Positions 35,827 through 49,970 are shown, counted from the first letter of the stretch. The stretch is 64,000 nucleotides of DNA from Amphirosellinia nigrospora (GCA_004123355.1 SCHM01000001.1:8876193-8940192), one strand, 5' to 3'. A program made the numbers and translations. Notes: generated by a model not told the origin, from the sequence alone.

Positions 35827-38800
35827 TTTTTTTTATTTATTTTTTTTTTTATATTAAAACTTTATTTCGAAAAAAAAATATAAATATATTATATAAAAAT
35901 AGTTTATTTTATTTATTATTATACGATTAATTTTAATTTTTATATAGTTTTTATATAATATTTTATTATTTTTTAAATAGCTATTATTTTTTATATAATA
36001 AAAAAAATAAAAAAAATTTTTTATTAATATAAAAATAAGCTTTAAAAATAAAAAATTAATATAAAACTATTAAATTTAATAATATTATTTAATATTTTTA
36101 TTATTATTTATAAAATTAATTTATTATCCGTATATACGTCGATTTTTTTTTAAAAAATATATATATACGTTTAAATAGTTTATATATTTATTTTATTTTA
36201 TTTATTATTTAATATATTTCGATAAATATTTTATAATATTATACGCTAATTATTTTATATATTTTTAAATTTATCCGATAAAAAATTTATTTTAAAATTA
36301 TATATAATATTATTAAAAAGTTTTTAATAAATATTAATTTAATATTTATATAATATTTTTTATATTTTATATAAATATTAATTTTAAAAAAATTGCCGCT
36401 TAAAATAATATAATAACGTTAATAATATATAATATATTTTAGTTATTTATTTATATAACGTTTATAATTATTTTATAATTAAATTTATAATTATTTTTAA
36501 TTATAAATTTAAATCGCTATAAAGTTTTATTATACGTTTAATAATAATAATAAAATTTTTAGATTTTTTTTAAAATAAATTATTTAATTTTATATTTTAT
36601 ATATAATAATATTTTATATAATTTTCTATATAAAATATTTAAATTATTTATATAAATAGTATAATTTAATTTTTATAAAATAGCTAGCTATTTTATATAA
36701 ACTAATATTAAAAAATAAATAACTTTATTATATATAATAAAAATATTATTTTTATTTTTTATATAATAATATTTTATATTATTAAAATATACTTTTAAAT
36801 AGTTTATATTTTTTAAAAAAAATAAAAATAAAATAAAAATATTTAAAATATAAAATATTATATAGTTAATTTAATTATTAATTTTTTATACCGATTAAAA
36901 TTATTATATAGCTTTTATTAAAGCTTATTTTAGCTATTTTAAAAGTTTAAATAATTTAACTTTAAGTTTTTTTATATATAAGTTTTTATTTATAATTTTT
37001 TATAATAAAAATTTTAAAACTTTTATATTTTAAATAATATTTTAATATTTTATATAGTATTAATTATTAAATATAAATAAATTAAACAATTAATTTATAA
37101 TTATTAACTAAATGTTTTTTTTTATATATATATATAAATATATTATTTATAATATATTATATAACGTTTTTATTTATATATTTAAATTTTTTTTTTTTTT
37201 TTTATATATATATTTAAATAGTTTTTATATTTAGTTAAATAAATTAAAAATTTTTTAAAAATTAGCTTATTTTCGAATATTATTTCGTACGTATTAAAAT
37301 ATTAATTTTTCGTATAAAACTTTTTTTAAAAAATATAGTTAATTAACTAATATTTTTTTTTTTAATAAATAAATATTTTTATTTATATATAAATTTTTTA
37401 AAAAATAATTATTCGTACAATTTTAACTAATATATTTTTTAAAAATTTTTAAAATATTATATAATATTTTATATTATATAAATAATAATTAATTTAATTA
37501 TATTAATTTATATAATAAAAATTTTTTATTTTTTATACGAAATATTAAATTATTAGGTTTTTTTTAACTTAAAAATATAAATAAAAATTTAAAAAAATTT
37601 TTTATATATAAGTTTTTAAAAAATAAATATTATTTTAAATTTTAAAATATTTTTATACGTATATAATAGTTATATTTAAATAAATTTTTTTTAAATATTT
37701 TGTTTTAAATATTTTTTAAGCTTTAAATAGCTTATTAATTATAATTTTTAATATTTTATATAAAAATAAATTTTTTTTTTATTTATATATTTATATAAAA
37801 ATAATATTAGTTTAATTAATTTAATATTTTAATAGTTTATAATTATATTAAAATATAAATTTATAATATTATATATTTTTTTTTACATATAATTAAAACC
37901 GATATAATATATAAATAATTTTTTATATAATTAGTTAATATTATAAAAATATAATATAAAATTAATTTTTTATAATTTCGAGCTTTCGATAATAATTAAT
38001 AAACTATTATATTTTATATAAAATAAATCGTATAATTTTTTAAATAGTTTTTTTTTTTTACTAAGTTTTTAAAAAATTTAATATTTTATAAATAAAATAG
38101 CTTTATTTTAAATATTATATATAAAAAAATCTAAATTTTAAATAAAAATATTTTTATATTTAATATATAATAAATAAATTATTTTAAAGTTTAAAAAAAA
38201 TTTTAAAAAACTAAATATTTTATTATATATTAAAAATATAATATATTTTTATTTATATAAAAATAATTATTAATTAAAATAAATAATAAATAATATTTAA
38301 TAGTTATAAAAAGTTTTAAAACTTTATTTTTAATATTTTATTTTTATATAATATTTTATTATTTAAAGTTAAAAAATTAGCTTTTAGTTATATACGTAGG
38401 TTATTTTACGGCTATTTTTTTTGTTTATTTTTTTATTTTTTTTTATTTATTTTTTTGTTTAAAAAAAAAATTATAAAGTTATTTTATTATATAAAAAAAC
38501 TTTGCTAACTTTAAAATTATTAATTTAATATAAAAAACATAAATATTATTTAAAATAATTATATAAAGATTTAAAATTTATATTAAAAATATTTATTTTT
38601 TATAAATTATATAATATAGTTTTTTTTTAACTATTTTATAAATTTTTAATTTAAAACGTTTTTTATATAAAAAATATTATAAATTTTTTTAATAATTTAA
38701 ATATTAATTTTATAAATATTTTAAATTTTATTATTTTAAAATTTTTGCTAGTATTTTTTAAAAGTTTTTTAAATTATATAAAATATAATTATATTTTAAT

Positions 38801-39335
38801 ATAAATACGTTATTTATATATTAATTTATTTTATAATAATTATTTTAAAGTTTTATAAAATATTTTTATATATAAAAGTTAATAGTTTTTTATATAAAAT
38901 TTAAAAATATATTAGTTTTTTAAGCGATTTTTTTAGCTATATTATTATACAGAATATTAGCTAAAAAAATAAAAAGTTATTTTAGCTACTTTTTCGAAAA
39001 TATAGCGTTTTATACGTTTATTTATATTAATTATTATATAATTAATTATTATTTTTATTATATTTAAAAATATTAAATAAAAAAATTATTAAATTATATT
39101 ATAAACTTTTATATAGTTCGTATAATAATAATTAAAAAATAATATAATTATATATTATTAATTAAACTTTATATAAAAATATAATATTAAAATATATTAA
39201 AATAATTAATTTTTTTTTTTTATTAATATAATATTAAAAAAATTAAAATATAATATAAAAAATATAGCTTATATAATTAAATTTAAATTCCGTTTTTATT
39301 TTTGCTAATTTATGTTTTTTAGCTAAAAATATTAA

Positions 39336-39623
39336 TATTAAGTAGCTAAAAAGTATAATATTATATATAATAATAAATAAAATAAATATTTATATATTAT
39401 ATCGATTTATTTTATTTAATTATTCGTATAAAAACTAGGTTTTATATAAAGAATTTTTTATACGAAAAAAATTTTGCTATAATATACTATATACTAAATT
39501 AGGCGGATATATTAGCTTAACTTTATTATACGAATAGCTAATATTATAATTAATAATTAGCTATCGTATATAGTTAATATTAATATATTAACTCGATATA
39601 TAAATAATATTGCAATTATAATA
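39336..39623 (-). repeat. Family-B LTR (E1, right)
   Basis: Same order of landmarks as the other copies: TAAGTAGCTAAAAAG, TAGGCGGATATATTAG, AGCTAATATTATAATTAATAATTAGCT, ending GCAATTATAATA. Confidence 0.8.
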
Positions 39624-39628
39624 TTATA

Positions 39629-40766
39629 AATATTATTTAAAATATAATATTAATTATAATAATAAATAAAAAACCGGTAAATAGTTTATATTTAATTAAA
39701 CCTAAAAATACGCTACTAATATAAATAATTATAATTAATTTTATTTTATTATTATTTTTAGTTAAATTAAAATACTTTATAATAACTAAAAAGTTTAATA
39801 CGTATAATTATATAATAATAGTTTTTATTATACGTTTAAACAAACGTTTATAATTTTTAGTAATAAAAATATACCGTTAAAAACTAAACAATAGTTTTAA
39901 TTAAATAACTATTTTTAAATAATTAAAATATTTTAAAAAATTATTTTTAATCGTAATTATAAGTTTATTTCTAACTTTTAAAAAAGTATATAAAAAATAT
40001 TAAATACTAGATTATTAATAATTATTATATATTATCTGTAAAAAAATAGTTTATCTAAAAAAAAACTAAAAAAAAATTATAATACGTTTTTATAACTATA
40101 TATATTTTAAGTTAAACTAGTTTAATATAATCCTTATTTTTAATAAATTTTAATTCTATGTTTTTATAAGCTATATAATTTATTTTATATAAATAACTAT
40201 TTAAGTTTAAGCTTTTTAGCTTTTTTAATATATTTATAAGCTAAATAAATATATATAATTTTAAAAACGTAAAATTTTTATATAATTATTTATAATAAAA
40301 TATTAAATTAGCTATAAATTTTATTATACTATAGCAAAAAATATTTTAATAATAATATACTAAATATTAAAATTTAAACTAAATAATAAAGTTTTCTTTC
40401 GTTTTATATAATTATTATTTATTTGGCGAACTTTTTAGAAAATATTTATAATAACGCGCTAAACCTTGGGTTATTAAACGTAAAGTTAATAACCTAGCTT
40501 ACGAACTAAATTTTTTTAAATATTATATATATACTTGTTATTTTTATTATATAGTTATAACTATATAAAAATAATAAAACTTTTTTAAACGAATAATATT
40601 ATTACTAAAGTTTATTAAAGCTAACTAATATTTTAATAATAATAATAAAAATATATTTATAAAATTAAAGTTATATTTAAACATTATTTTAATTAAAAAA
40701 AAATAATTTTAATTATTTAATTAATAAAAAAAATAAAATTATAAGCATAACTATTAATATTCTATA
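39629..40766. mobile_element. Family-A internal region, second part (RIPed)
   Basis: About 1.1 kb between E1 and E3 that is not family B. It includes less mutated words (ACCTTGGG at about 40466, TTTGGCGAAC at about 40422). Assigned to the family-A interior because both bounding elements carry their own TSDs here. Confidence 0.4.
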
Positions 40767-41044
40767 TATTATAATTATATATTATCTACGTATAAAGAAT
40801 ATTAATATTAATTATATACGATAATTAATTATTAATTATAGTATTAGTTATTCGTACGATAAAATTAAGCTAATATATTTGCCGATTTAGTTATATAATA
40901 TATTATAATAAAATTTTTTTCGTACAAAAAATTCTTTATATAAAGCCTAATTTTCGTACGAATAATTAAAAAAATAAATTAATATATACTAATATTTATT
41001 TTATTATTATTATATATAATATTATATTTTTTAATTATTTAATA
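40767..41044 (+). repeat. Family-B LTR (E3, left)
   Basis: Starts TATTATAATTATATATT (RIPed TGTTATAATTG) and ends TTAATTATTTAATA (RIPed TTAGCTACTTAACA). Confidence 0.8.
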
Positions 41045-44000
41045 TTAATTAATATTTTAGCTAAAAAATATAAATTAATAAAAATAAAAACAAAATTAAA
41101 CTTAGTTATATAAGCTATGTTTTTTATATTATATTTTAGTTTTTTTAATATTATTATATTAATAAAAAAAAAAAAATTTAATTATTTTTTAAGTATTTTA
41201 ATATTTATAATTTTATATAAAAGTTTATTAATAGCGCGTAAATTATATTATTTTTTAATTATTTATATAATAATAAAAATTAATAATTATATTAATAACT
41301 TTTTTATTTATAATATTTTCGAATATAATAAAAAATAATAATTAATTATATAATAATTAATATAGTTAAACGTATAAAAATATTATATTTTTAAAAAGCA
41401 GCTAAAATAACTTTTTATTTTTTTAGCTAATATTTCGTATAATAATATAGTTAAAAAAATTGTTTAAAAAACTAATATACTTTAAATTTTATATAAAAAA
41501 CTATTAACTTTTATATATATAAAAATATTTTATAAAACTTAAAATATTTAATAAAATTAATATTTAAATTATTAAAAAAATTTATAACGTTTTTTATATA
41601 AAAAACGTTTTAAATTAAAAACCTATAAAATAGTTAAAAAAAAACCGTATTATATAACTTATAAAAATAAATATACTTTAATATATAAATTTTAAATTTT
41701 TATATAACTATTTTAAATAATATTTACGTTTTTATATTAAATTAATAATTTTAAAATTAGCAAAGTTTTTTTATATAATAAAACAACTTTACGATCTTTT
41801 TTTTTTAAATAAAAAAACAAACAAAAAAAAAAAAAAAAACAAATAAAAAAATAGCCGTAAAACAATTTTATATATAACTAAAAGCTAACTTTTTAACTTT
41901 AAATAATAAAATATTATATAAAAATAAAATATTAAAAATAAAGTTTTAAAAACTTTTTATAACTATTAAACGTTATTTATTATTTATTTTAGTTAATAAT
42001 TTATTTTTTATACGAATAAAAATATATTATATTTTTAATATATAATAAAATATTTAGTTTTTTAAAATTTTTTTTAAACTTTAAAATAATTTATTTATTA
42101 TATAATATTAAATATAAAATATTTTTATTTAAAATTTAAATTTTTTTACGTATAATATTTAAAATAAAACTATTTTATCTGCAAAATATTAAATTTTTTT
42201 AAAAACTTAGTAAAAAAAAAAAACTACTTTAAAAAACTATATAATTTACTTTATAATAAAATATATAATAATTCGTTAATTATTATTAAAAGCTTAAAAT
42301 TATAAAAAATTAGTTTTATTTATATTTTTTATAATATTAATTAATTATATAAAAATTTATTATATTATATTAATTTTAATCGTATATAAAAAAATATATA
42401 ATATTATAAATTTATATTTAATATAATTATAAACTATAATTAATTATTAAACTAATTAAATTAATATTATTTTTATATAAATATATAAATAAAAAAAAAA
42501 CTTATTTTTATATAAAATATTAAAAATTATAATTAATAAACTATTTAAAGCTTAAAAATATTTAAAATAAAATATTTAAAAAAAATTTATTTAAATATAA
42601 TTATTTATATATATATAAAAAATATCTTAAAATTTAAAATAGTATTTATTTTTTAAAAACTTATATATAAAAAAATTTTTTTTAAATTTTATTTATATTT
42701 TTAAGTTAAAAAAACCTAATAATTTAATATTTTATATAAAAATAAAAAATTTTTATTATATAAATCGATAATATAACTAAATTAACTATTATTTTATATA
42801 ATAAAAATACTATATAATATTTTAAAAATTTTTAAAAATAATATATTAATTAAAATTATATAAATAATTATTTTTTAAAAAACTTATATATAAATAAAAA
42901 TATTTTATTTACTAAAAAAAAATACTAATTAATTAACTATATTTTTAAAAAAAGTTTTATATAAAAAATTAATATTTTAATATATATAAAATAATATTTA
43001 AAAATAAACTAACCTTTAAAAAGTTTTTAATTTATTTAACTAAATATAAAAACTATTTAAATATATATAATAAAAAAAAAAAAAAAAATTTAAATATATA
43101 AAAAAAAACGTTATATAATATATTATAAATAATATATTTATATATTATATAATAAAAAAAAATATTAATCGATAATTATAAACTAATTATTTAATTTATT
43201 TATATTTAATAATTAATATTATATAAAATATTAAAATATTATTTAAAATATAAAAGCTTAAAATTTTTTACTATAAAAAAACTATAAATAAAAGTTTATA
43301 TATAAAAAAACTTAAAAGTTAAAATTATTTAAACTTTTAAAATAGCTAAAATAAACTTTAATAAACTATATAATAATTTTAATTAATATAATAAAATAAT
43401 AACTAAATTAGCTATATAATATTTTATATTTTAAATATTTTTATTTTATTTTTATTTTTTTAAAAAATATAAACTATTTAAAAATATATTTTAATAATAT
43501 AAAAAATATTATTGTATAAAAATAAAAACAATATTCTTATTATATGTAAATAAAACTATTTATTTTTTAATATTAATTATATAAAATAATTAGCTATTTT
43601 ATAAAAACTAAGCTATATTATTTATATAAATAATTTAAATATTTTTATATAAAAAAATTATATAAAATATTATTATATATAAAATATAAAATCGAACAAT
43701 TTATTTTAAAAAAAATCTAAAAATTTTATTATTATTATTAAACGTAATAAAGCTTTATAGCAATTTAAATTTATAATTAAAAATAACTATAAATTTAATT
43801 ACGAAATAATTATAAACGTTATATAAATAAATACTAAAAAAACGTACTATATATTATTAATATTATTATATTGTTTAAGCGGTAATTTTTTTAAAATTAA
43901 TATTTATATAAAATATATAAAAATATTATATAAATATTAAATTAATATTTATTAAAAACTTTTAATAATATTAATATAACTTTAAAATAAATTTTTTATA

Positions 44001-47000
44001 GATAAATTTAAAAATATATAAAAAATTAATTAATATAAATACCGTAAAATATTTATTAAAATATATTAAATAATAAATAAAATAAAATAAATAATAAACT
44101 ATTTAAATATATATATAATATTTTTTAAAAAAAAATTAATATATATATAAATAATAAATTAATTTTATAAATAATAATAAAAATATTAAATAATATTATT
44201 AAACTTAATAATTTATATTAATTTTTTTTATTTTTAAAGCTTATTTTTATATTAATAAAAAATCTTTTTTATTTTTTTTATTATATAAAAAATAATAGCT
44301 ATTTAAAAAAAATAAAATATTATATAAAAACTACGCAAAAGTTAAAATTAATTATATAATTAATAAATAAAATAAACTATTTTAATAATATATTTATATT
44401 TTTTTTTAAAAAAAAAATCCTAATATAAAAAAAAAAAATAAAATAAAAAAAACCATATAAATCAAAACAATTAAAAAATTAAATATAATTATAGCTTCGA
44501 TTAATAAACTAATATATTTTAATATATATAAATTAAATTATATTATATAAAAATATTTAAGCAAATATTTAAACTAAAATAATATATAATTTATATAATT
44601 AATAATTACTAAAAAAAAATAACTAACTAAAAAAAAAAACTTAGCTTTAATATTATATAACGTTTAAATATATTTATTATATAATATTTAAATATTATAA
44701 ACTTTTTTAATAAAAAAAAAAATAAACTTTTAAATAATAATTAAACTATATACGGAAAATTATTATAACTTTTAATAAACCGTTTAAAAAATCGGACGTA
44801 ATAAAAATTAATAACTTATTATATAAAAACGTTTTTAAATTTATTATATATAACTTAAATATTTATAAAAAAAATATATTTTTAAATTTTATTTTATATA
44901 AAAAATTAAAAAAAAACTATAAAGCTATATAAAAATTTAAATTTATTATATAAAAATATAATAATATTAAAAAAATATTATTTTAATTTAATTACTAACG
45001 ATTTAATAAATAAATTAATAGCTAATTTTAATATTTAGCTTTATTTTTATATAAAACTTTAAAATTTTATACAAGTTTAAAAATATTATTTAAATTTATA
45101 TTTAATCGGAAAATAAACTATTATATAATATTTATATTTATTTACTTTTAAAGCTAAAAAAAAAATACTTTTTAAAAATTATTTTATATATTATAATTTT
45201 TATATAGTTTAGCTAAATTTAAGCTATATTAGTTTAAAATATATTATTAATATTATTAAAAAAAACTTAAAATATAAATTTATATATAATTTATATTATT
45301 AATTATATATAATAATTTAAATATTTTTAAAAATAATTAAAATATAAACAAATAATATATTAAGCTTTATTACGTTAAACTTTTTATTGCGCGAAAAAAA
45401 AAACTTAAATAAATAAAACTTCGCGCAAAGCTTAAAAAAACTTTATTTTTAAATACTTTTTTAAGTTTAATAATAAAAAAATCTTTTTATATAAATAAAA
45501 TATATAATAACTTAAAAAAATTAAACTAAAAATTAAGCTAAAATTAATTTTTATATAAAAAAATTCGCTTAAACTTATATTTTTTAATAAACTAAAAAAA
45601 TATATTTAATAATATATATTAATTTAAACTATATATAATTTTACTATTATAGTTTAAATTATTAAACTATAATTATATAATATTAAAATATTAAATAAAT
45701 AAATTAAATAATAAAAAAATAACCTATTAAAAAAGCTTACGTTTATTTTTTTTAATTTTTATTATACGAAGTTTTTTATTTTTATAAATAAATTATTTAT
45801 AAATAATATAAATATAATTTTATAGTTTAAATTTATTATTATATTATAATTAAAGCTTATATAAAAAATATAGCAAACTTAAATTTTAAAATCGAAAATA
45901 ATATTATATATTAAAATTTAAATAAATATAAAAAAATTATACGAAATATTTAACTAATAAATTATATAATATAATTAATAATTTTAATAATATTATTATT
46001 TTTTATATAATATTTTAAAAATTATAAAAATATTTAATTTATTTTTAATATTAGCTATTTATATTTAAATTTTAAATCGTTATATAATGTTTAGTTAAAT
46101 TAAAAATAATTTAAAAAAAAATTTAATAATAAATATTATATTTTTTAAAAATCGTACGAAAAAAAAAAAATCTTTAAAATATAATAAATTAATAATAAAA
46201 ATAACCTAGCTAATATATATTAAATATACGTTAAACTAAATATTAAAAACTTTAGTTTTTATAAACAAACTATTTATATAAATTAAAATATTTATTAAAA
46301 AACTATAAAAATACGCTTATATAATAAATAGCAGCTAAATATATAAAAATAATATATTATATAAATATTTAAAAAGTAAATATTATATATAATAATAAAA
46401 AAAATTAAAAAATTATAACAAAAATAATAACTAAAATTTATATTTTAAAAAATAATACATATAATTAATTTTTATTTTTTCTTTTTTTTTTTTTAAACTT
46501 AAACTATATATAGTAAAATAATAAATATTATATAATTATTATATATAAACATTATAAACGAGCCGCCTTAAAAACTTAATATTAATAATATTAGTTAAAT
46601 AAAATATTTTAATAATTAATATAATTATTATATAGATTATTTTAATATAAAATAATAATTTAGCCGTAACTTTAAACGAAAATTATACAGAAATATTTTT
46701 TTTAACGTATAAATTTTATTTATATATTAATAAAAATAATAGTTAATAATATTTAAAAAAATATTGTATAAAAAAATAAAAACAATTATATTTTTTTTAT
46801 TTTATTATATAATAACAAATTAACTAAAATATATATTAAAAATTATTCGTATAAAAAATAATAAATAAAAATATACGTATATTTATATATAATATTAATA
46901 TAAAGCTTTATAAGCTAATTTTTAATAAAAAAGCTATAAATTTTAGTAGCGCTGCTATTTTTTAAACATACGAAATTTTAGAACTATATAATACTATTAA

Positions 47001-47133
47001 GGGCAAAAAACGTAAAGCATAAATAAAAAACTTTTAATAAGGTTAATAAGTTTTATAGTAGCTATTATTAATATTATAATAATTTTGCTTTAATTATTTA
47101 TTAATATAATATTTAAAAAACTTTAAAAAACTT

Positions 47134-47168
<35 letters not shown>

Positions 47169-47732
47169 TTACTATTAATACTATTAATATTGCTAGTATT
47201 ACTAGTGCTATTATTAATATTGCTGCTAATATTACGCTTATTATATAACGATTATTAGATTTAATATTATAATATAAATTATAAAATTAATTAAAGTATA
47301 TATACGAAGTAATATATTATATATATATATATATATATTATATATAATATAAATATATAAGCGTAAAAAAAAAAAAAAAAAAAGAAAAAATAAAAAAGCA
47401 GTATAAAATAATTTAACTTACGTATAATAATAGCAAATATAAAGGCAATATATTACTTAATCCTTTAAATATTTAAATAAATTAAATAAAAAAATTATAT
47501 ATAATAGTTATATATAAATTAGTTTTTTATTTGTACTTATTAACCCTTTTTTTTACGTACGGTTATATAAATACTAAATATTTTAAAAAAATAGCAATTT
47601 AATATATTATCGGGCGCTTTTTATTTATAATTTATTATATAATACGTTTAATATTTTTTTTATGTTTAGATTTCTTATATTAAATAAAGTAATTATATAA
47701 AAATATATTATAGCTAAAAAAAAAAAAGCTAA

Positions 47733-48018
47733 TATTATAATTATAATATTATTTATATATAAAATTAATATATCGGTATTAATTACGTATAATAGCTAAT
47801 TATTAACTATAATATTAATTATTTATATAATAAAGTTAAACTAATATATTTGCCCGATTTAGTTATTAGTATACTGTAGCAAAATTCTTTTCGTATAAAA
47901 AAATTCTTTACATAAAAGCCTAGCTTTCGTACGAATAGTTAAAAAAAATAGATCAATATATACTAATATTTATTTTACTTATTATATATACGATATTATA
48001 CTTTTTAGCTACTTAATA
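47733..48018 (+). repeat. Family-B LTR (E3, right)
   Basis: Starts TATTATAATTATAATATT, keeps GCCCGATTTAG and TCGTACGAATAG, and ends TTTAGCTACTTAATA just before the CTATA duplication. Confidence 0.85.
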
Positions 48019-48023
48019 CTATA

Positions 48024-48444
48024 TATTATTTTAATATTTATAAAAATTTATTAATAAATATTAGTTTAAATATAACTTTTACTTTATATTACTAAAAAAA
48101 AAAGTTTTCTATAAAACTATTTATATTTAAACTTATATTTAAAGCAATAAAAACAAAAACAAGCGCCCCCGTAATAAGCTATATAAAATAATTAATACTC
48201 TAGCTTTAATACTAATTTTAACCCTAGCACTAACTTTAACTTTAGCACTAATTCTTGCTAACCTTTTTGTTATTAACGCCACCGCACCTAATATATTTAT
48301 AAGTAAATTTTCTGCCTTTCGCCAAAGCTTTAAATTATAGCTGCCCGTAAATAAAATAGTAAAAAAAATAAAACAAGCAAAAGTATTTTTAATATTATAT
48401 AAAAAGAATTATAATTATAATATAGCTTAAATAGATTTGCTAAA
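48024..48444 (-). mobile_element. Family-A internal region, third part, with a weakly RIPed coding-like patch
   Basis: Between E3 and the right family-A repeat. At about 48170-48330 the sequence keeps C-rich words (CGCCCCCG, ACGCCACCGCACC). On the minus strand it reads open as a basic, alternating tract with words such as RLARISAKVKVSAR. This looks like a Lys/Ala/Arg-rich stretch of a retroelement Gag N-terminus after C-to-T change (Ala to Val, Thr to Ile). That would put family A on the minus strand; tentative. Confidence 0.35.
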
Positions 48445-48669
48445 GTTAGCAAAGGTTTTTTTATGCCCCGGTATTTTAATAAAGCTTTTAAAAGGTTTAT
48501 ATTACTAGTAGCTTTTTTACGCAAAGCGTAAAGGGAAACTACTTAGCAACACTTATATTTAAATAAACAGCTAGCATACTACTAGTTAAAAAATCTATTA
48601 TTAGACTACTACGTAGATTTAATAATAAATTCTCTTTTTTAATTAAGCTTTATTTTATAACCTATAATA
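48445..48669. repeat. Family-A terminal repeat, right copy
   Basis: Direct repeat of 18845-19070. It keeps the three hairpins in RIPed form: TAGTAGC...TTTACGC/GCGTAAA...CTACTTAG, CTAGCATACTACTAG, and AATCTATTATTAGAC facing a partly mismatched complement. It ends CCTATAATA at 48669. A 64-codon minus-strand frame over 48330-48524 crosses the repeat edge and is not a gene. Confidence 0.5.
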
Positions 48670-49563
48670 TTCTTCTTAAGTTTTTAACTATTTAAAGGCG
48701 TAAAAATAACGTTTTTAATAACGATTTTTATAAAATTTAATATTTTAAAACATTTTTCGAATAAGTTTGCTTTTTATTTTATTTAAGCTATACTTTTTAA
48801 CTTTAATACTATATATTTTAATAATAATATTTTCGATCGGTTATACGGATAAATTTTAATAGATTTTTATACGTTTTTAATAATTTTAATATTTATAATA
48901 TTTAGCTAAGCTTATTAAAAAGCTATTAAAAATTTAAATTTTAAAAGTTTAAGCTTTAGCTTTATAAAATTTATTATTTAAAATAATAATGTTTAGCTAC
49001 TTTTTTAAATAAGCTAAAAACTTTTATATTTAATAGCTATAATATATAACTATAATATAGTTCGTAAAATATAAGCTAGATTTTATTTGCTAAATATTAT
49101 TATATAAAAATTTATTATTTATATATAATTTATAGCTATATATATTAAAACTATTTATATATTATTATAATAAGCTTTTTTATATAAAATAAATAGCTTA
49201 TAAAGCTAAAATAACGTAATTTTATTATTTATTTATTTATTAAGATTTATATAGAATTTTTAAATATTTTATAACCCGAAATTTTATTTTAAAAACTATT
49301 AATTTTATATATAAGCATTTTTAAAATTATAAATAATAATAAAGCTTTATTATTACTATAATATATTTTAAAAAAATAATTTATTTATTTCAATTAACGT
49401 TTTTTTAATAGGTTTTTAAATATTATATTAATAACTATAAAATAGTTATTATTAACTTTTAGTTATACTTAATTTTATTGCTATTATAAATATAGCAAAA
49501 AAATAAATTACGGACTTTAAAAGCATTTATATAGTTAAAAAAAAAATCGATATTTATAGCTAT
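48670..49563. mobile_element. DNA transposon, middle internal segment (RIPed)
   Basis: About 0.9 kb, single copy in the window, between the right family-A repeat and the family-C LTR. It ends in the GCTAT target duplication (49559-49563). No frame is readable. Attribution to the TA-flanked DNA transposon rests on position and length bookkeeping only. Confidence 0.4.
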
Positions 49564-49763
49564 AGTTACAGATCTGCAGGCTCTGGTGGCTGTGCCCCAC
49601 CACTAGCCACAGCACCTGTAATCTCCACTTGCAGTAACTGCCACTTGCAGTGAATGTAGTGCAGTGAATGAAGGCAGGCACTGGCAGTGAATGCAGCTGC
49701 CCCACGCGAGTATTTAAGCAGCTGCCTGTAACGTAGACTTAGACCTTCCTTCCTTCCTACTTT
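49564..49763 (+). repeat. Family-C solo LTR, left part (not RIPed)
   Basis: 200 bp of normal-composition DNA in the AT block. Together with 57197-57267 it forms a 271-bp sequence starting AGTTACAG and ending CGTAACA, flanked by GCTAT at 49559-49563 and 57268-57272. It contains three exact copies of GCAGTGAATG (49647, 49661, 49684) and TATTTAAG, a TATA-like box, at about 49711. No internal region lies beside it, so it is a solo LTR cut in two by D1. The 67-71 codon minus-strand frame across it (49566-49781) is incidental. Confidence 0.7.
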
Positions 49764-49970
49764 TGTTAGATTACGCACCAACTGGTGATCTACCTATACA
49801 TCACTAAATAGATTACCCGGTTGCTTACTTAATATATATGGCAGTGCGCCGGGGCTTAACTAGTAGCTAGTGCTCCCGTTAGGTATTTTATACTAGAAAT
49901 GCTTTAATTAAGTTTAGCAGTAATATAAATATTAATATATATAAATAATTATATATTATATATATTATTA
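49764..49970. repeat. Family-D LTR (D1, left)
   Basis: Nearly un-RIPed: keeps ACTGGTGATCTACC, CCGGTTGCTTAC, GGCAGTGCGCCGGGG and GTGCTCCCGTTAGG. The last 50 bp are mutated or rearranged, so the right edge is approximate. Confidence 0.8.

Larger units (their letters stand above)
25061..39623 (-). mobile_element. LTR retrotransposon E1 (family B), interrupted by E2
   Basis: LTRs at 25061-25350 and 39336-39623. Flanks are CTATA (25056-25060) and TTATA (39624-39628), a 5-bp TSD with one C/T change. Internal part I (25351-28580) and part II (from 35827) are separated by the complete element E2. Without E2 the element is about 7.3 kb, the same as E2 and E3. The A-rich tract beside the 25 kb LTR reads as a polypurine tract on the minus strand, so the element probably runs right to left. 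Internal similarity to a Ty3/gypsy RNase H region (Asn-Tyr-Glu-Ile on the minus strand) is weak. All frames are destroyed by RIP. Confidence 0.75.
40767..48018 (+). mobile_element. LTR retrotransposon E3 (family B), inverted relative to E1 and E2
   Basis: LTRs 40767-41044 and 47733-48018 are reverse complements of the E1/E2 LTRs. Perfect 5-bp TSD CTATA at 40762-40766 and 48019-48023. The 7.25-kb length matches E2. The interior corresponds to the reverse complement of E2: its 45354-45430 segment with TTGCGCGAAAAA and TTCGCGCAAAGC answers E2/E1 TTTTTGCGCGA. An A-rich purine tract (about 47717-47727) precedes the right LTR. All frames carry many stops, including the minor frame 41117-41338. Confidence 0.85.

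Noticed and set aside
41117-41338. 73-codon frame as a small membrane protein gene
   Set aside because: It lies inside E3 next to its LTR, its Ile/Phe/Lys/Tyr composition is that of any open AT-rich stretch, and it is interrupted in E1 and E2.
48190-48260. Telomere-like CCCTAGCACTAAC repeats
   Set aside because: Units are irregular and do not contain tandem TTAGGG/CCCTAA; better explained as a degenerate coding repeat of family A.
48330-48524. 64-codon minus-strand gene
   Set aside because: It spans the border of the family-A repeat; the left copy of the repeat has no equivalent frame.
49566-49781. 71-codon minus-strand gene in the GC island
   Set aside because: It crosses from the family-C LTR into the family-D LTR, two sequences joined by insertion.
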